This document shows positions 62,774-64,000 of a DNA stretch of 64,000 bases, piece after piece. Every line of letters begins with the position of its first letter. Within the stretch, counting starts at the first letter, position 1. Origin of the DNA: Microcaldota archaeon (GTDB taxonomy: Archaea > Micrarchaeota > Micrarchaeia > Micrarchaeales > Micrarchaeaceae). The translations under genes and the position numbers were made by a program. The notes below the pieces were generated by a model. The model was not told the DNA's origin and did not search any database. It saw nothing but the letters and a program-made list of their open reading frames with translations. Location of the stretch: assembly GCA_021816885.1 (NCBI GenBank), contig JAKAWS010000001.1, positions 1 through 64,000 on the forward strand, in the 5' to 3' direction.

Positions 62774-63613
62774 ATGAAGTCACGCCAGCTATTAAGGGAA
62801 ATGGGTTTCGCAGGTACATTCTATGTCACTTCCGCAGCAGTGTTAAGAAAGTCCATATCTGAGATGCTGAACAGCGCAAATGTTTTTGAGGGTCCAAATG
62901 ACGGTTTGGCATATGTATCGCCGCATGCTGGCCACAAATACTCTGGAAAGATCGCCGCAGCCACATACAAATCAATATCCTTAAATAAACATGCCGAAAA
63001 AGGTACGACCTTTGTGATAATAGGGCCTAACCATACAGGTCTCGGCTCTGCAGTCTCGGTATCAATGGCAAACTGGCGCACTCCATTCGGAGACATCACG
63101 AACGACATAGAACTTTCAGAGGAGATATGCAGATACAGCGGGATAGAACCCGATGAGATAGCGCATGTTGATGAACATTCTATAGAAGTGCAGCTCCCGT
63201 TCCTGAAGTATATTGCTCCCGATTCAAAGGCATGCTTCATATGCATGATGGATCAGGATATAGAGACATGCAAACTCCTAGAAAGGGCAATATCTGAGTC
63301 AGCGAAGAAGCTGGACCGGAAAACCATAATCATAGCTAGTTCTGACATGGATCATTACGAGCCAGAGAAAGTTGCAATGCGGAAGGATTTCGAGGTGTTC
63401 AGATATCTAACGAAGATGGAGCCGGAAGAATTCAACCTCTCCGTGGAGAAGGCGCAGGATAGCATATGCGGGTACGGGCCGATAACTACTGCCATGATGT
63501 TCTCAAAGAGAAACGGCGGCAAGAAGGGAGAAATCATATGCTATGGAAACTCTGGGGCAGAGACCGGAGACCATAAAAGCGTAGTATCATACGCTTCTAT
63601 AGTGTTCCATTGA
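62774..63613 (+). CDS. MEMO1 family protein (AmmeMemoRadiSam system B)
   Basis: 279 residues with the family's metal/active-site segments: SPHAGHKYSG near residue 49, IGPNHTGLG near 88, DEHSIEVQLPFLKYI near 133, and SSDMDHYE near 190. The fold is related to extradiol dioxygenases. In archaea it is commonly associated with a radical-SAM enzyme and an AMMECR1 protein; neither lies in this window. It runs toward the convergent bcp gene. Confidence 0.87.
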   Translation: MKSRQLLREMGFAGTFYVTSAAVLRKSISEMLNSANVFEGPNDGLAYVSPHAGHKYSGKIAAATYKSISLNKHAEKGTTFVIIGPNHTGLGSAVSVSMANWRTPFGDITNDIELSEEICRYSGIEPDEIAHVDEHSIEVQLPFLKYIAPDSKACFICMMDQDIETCKLLERAISESAKKLDRKTIIIASSDMDHYEPEKVAMRKDFEVFRYLTKMEPEEFNLSVEKAQDSICGYGPITTAMMFSKRNGGKKGEIICYGNSGAETGDHKSVVSYASIVFH

Positions 63614-63618
63614 AGGTC

Positions 63619-64000
63619 TCATCTAGACTTCAGAAAACTTATAATCTCGTTGACATGTGTTGTGGGATTTACCTTTAAAAATACCTTTGCGATTTTTCCG
63701 TCTGGTCCGATGACGACAGTATTTCTAAGGGTCCCTACTCCGAAGATTCCTCTATCACCGTATGAATCATAAGCTTTTATAGTTGAGTTCGAGACATCCG
63801 ACAAAAGAAGGAATCCCAAGTCTAACTTGTCCTTGAACTTTCCATGCGATTTAAGGTCGTCATTGCTGACGCCCACCACTTCCGCGCCTATCGTCCTTAT
63901 TTCAGCAATCCGTTCGTTGAACTTCTTTGCCTCTATGGTGCAGCCTGGTGTGTTATCCCTCGGATAGAAATAAAGGACAAGGTATTTTCCAAAGAAATCC
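63619..64000 (-). CDS. bcp: Peroxiredoxin Bcp/PrxQ (5' end beyond window)
   Basis: A reading frame entering from the right edge. It shows YFYPRDNTPGCTIEAKKF with the peroxidatic Cys, followed by AEVVGVSNDDLKSHGKF, and the C-terminal strands TVVIGPDGKIAKVF. This is the Bcp/PrxQ pattern. The N-terminal part is missing only because the window ends. It is a different class from the AhpC-type enzyme at 54202-54798. Confidence 0.88.
   Translation of the reverse strand, partial: DFFGKYLVLYFYPRDNTPGCTIEAKKFNERIAEIRTIGAEVVGVSNDDLKSHGKFKDKLDLGFLLLSDVSNSTIKAYDSYGDRGIFGVGTLRNTVVIGPDGKIAKVFLKVNPTTHVNEIISFLKSR

Noticed and set aside
1-64000. CRISPR arrays, cas genes or a replication origin
   Set aside because: No regularly spaced repeat-spacer series, no Cas signature and no Orc1/Cdc6 gene with origin boxes were seen.

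Overview
The window is archaeal. It encodes archaeal or eukaryote-type ribosomal proteins (L30e, S12, S7, L30, L15), elongation factor 2 with a diphthamide histidine, RNA polymerase subunit K, the KEOPS subunit Cgi121, mevalonate kinase, geranylgeranyl reductase, an aCPSF2-type nuclease and endonuclease Q. Many genes have TATA boxes and short leaders, and one tRNA has a canonical intron. The 23S rRNA gene stands alone, the str and spc ribosomal operons are in pieces, genes are tightly packed, and acidophile-type MFS and NRAMP carriers are present. This fits a small-genome euryarchaeal or DPANN lineage; Micrarchaeota is my guess, not a demonstrated assignment.

Positions 1-126 are the tail of an insertion sequence cut by the window edge. 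Positions 136-9419 form a visibly A/T-richer island bounded by 17-bp inverted repeats and by a perfect 9-bp direct repeat (127-135 and 9420-9428). It therefore looks like one transposed unit of about 9.3 kb, placed just after the stop of truD. Its right end carries a SWIM-finger DDE transposase, a small zinc-ribbon protein, and a divergent 59-aa protein sharing a promoter region with three identical palindromes. The cargo is a type IIG restriction-modification enzyme, a compact operon (broken zinc-finger gene, two ParB/HTH proteins, a proteasome-like Thr-nucleophile hydrolase), a convergent DNA methyltransferase, and a remnant of a type I-like specificity protein. The ParB-ParB-Ntn hydrolase set is the best candidate here for an undescribed system.

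9.4-16.7 kb: truD, an NRAMP-like carrier, small unknown proteins, mevalonate kinase, cgi121 and speD. 16.7-19.6 kb: 23S rRNA on the minus strand, enclosed by a perfect 17-bp processing stem. 19.7-26.8 kb: a DUF1059 protein, a MITE related to the IS at position 1, geranylgeranyl reductase, rpoK, a tandem Lrp-type regulator, a phosphoesterase and a site-2 protease. 26.8-35.1 kb: SMC, signal peptidase, then L30e-S12-S7-EF-2. 35.1-47.3 kb: M13 peptidase, HAD phosphatase, MscS channel, transporters, a membrane HTH regulator, two divergent sugar nucleotidyltransferases (one fused to a ribbon-helix-helix domain, one to a cupin), an L,D-transpeptidase-like protein, an aldolase-like protein and a deaminase.

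47.3-64.0 kb: tRNA-Val, aminotransferase, Dph6 (which acts on EF-2), 2-oxoacid:ferredoxin oxidoreductase, a divergent DNA-repair pair (Nth and EndoQ), peroxiredoxin, L30-L15, glycosyltransferase, aCPSF2, tRNA-Ala with an intron, Nudix hydrolase, AspRS, an Hsp20-like protein, a 39-aa basic protein, MEMO1 and a partial Bcp peroxiredoxin. Several true genes lie below common ORF cut-offs (rpoK at 22541-22720, 7602-7781, 62644-62763), and several obvious long-ORF starts are wrong (truD, the first ParB gene, the Ntn hydrolase, EF-2).
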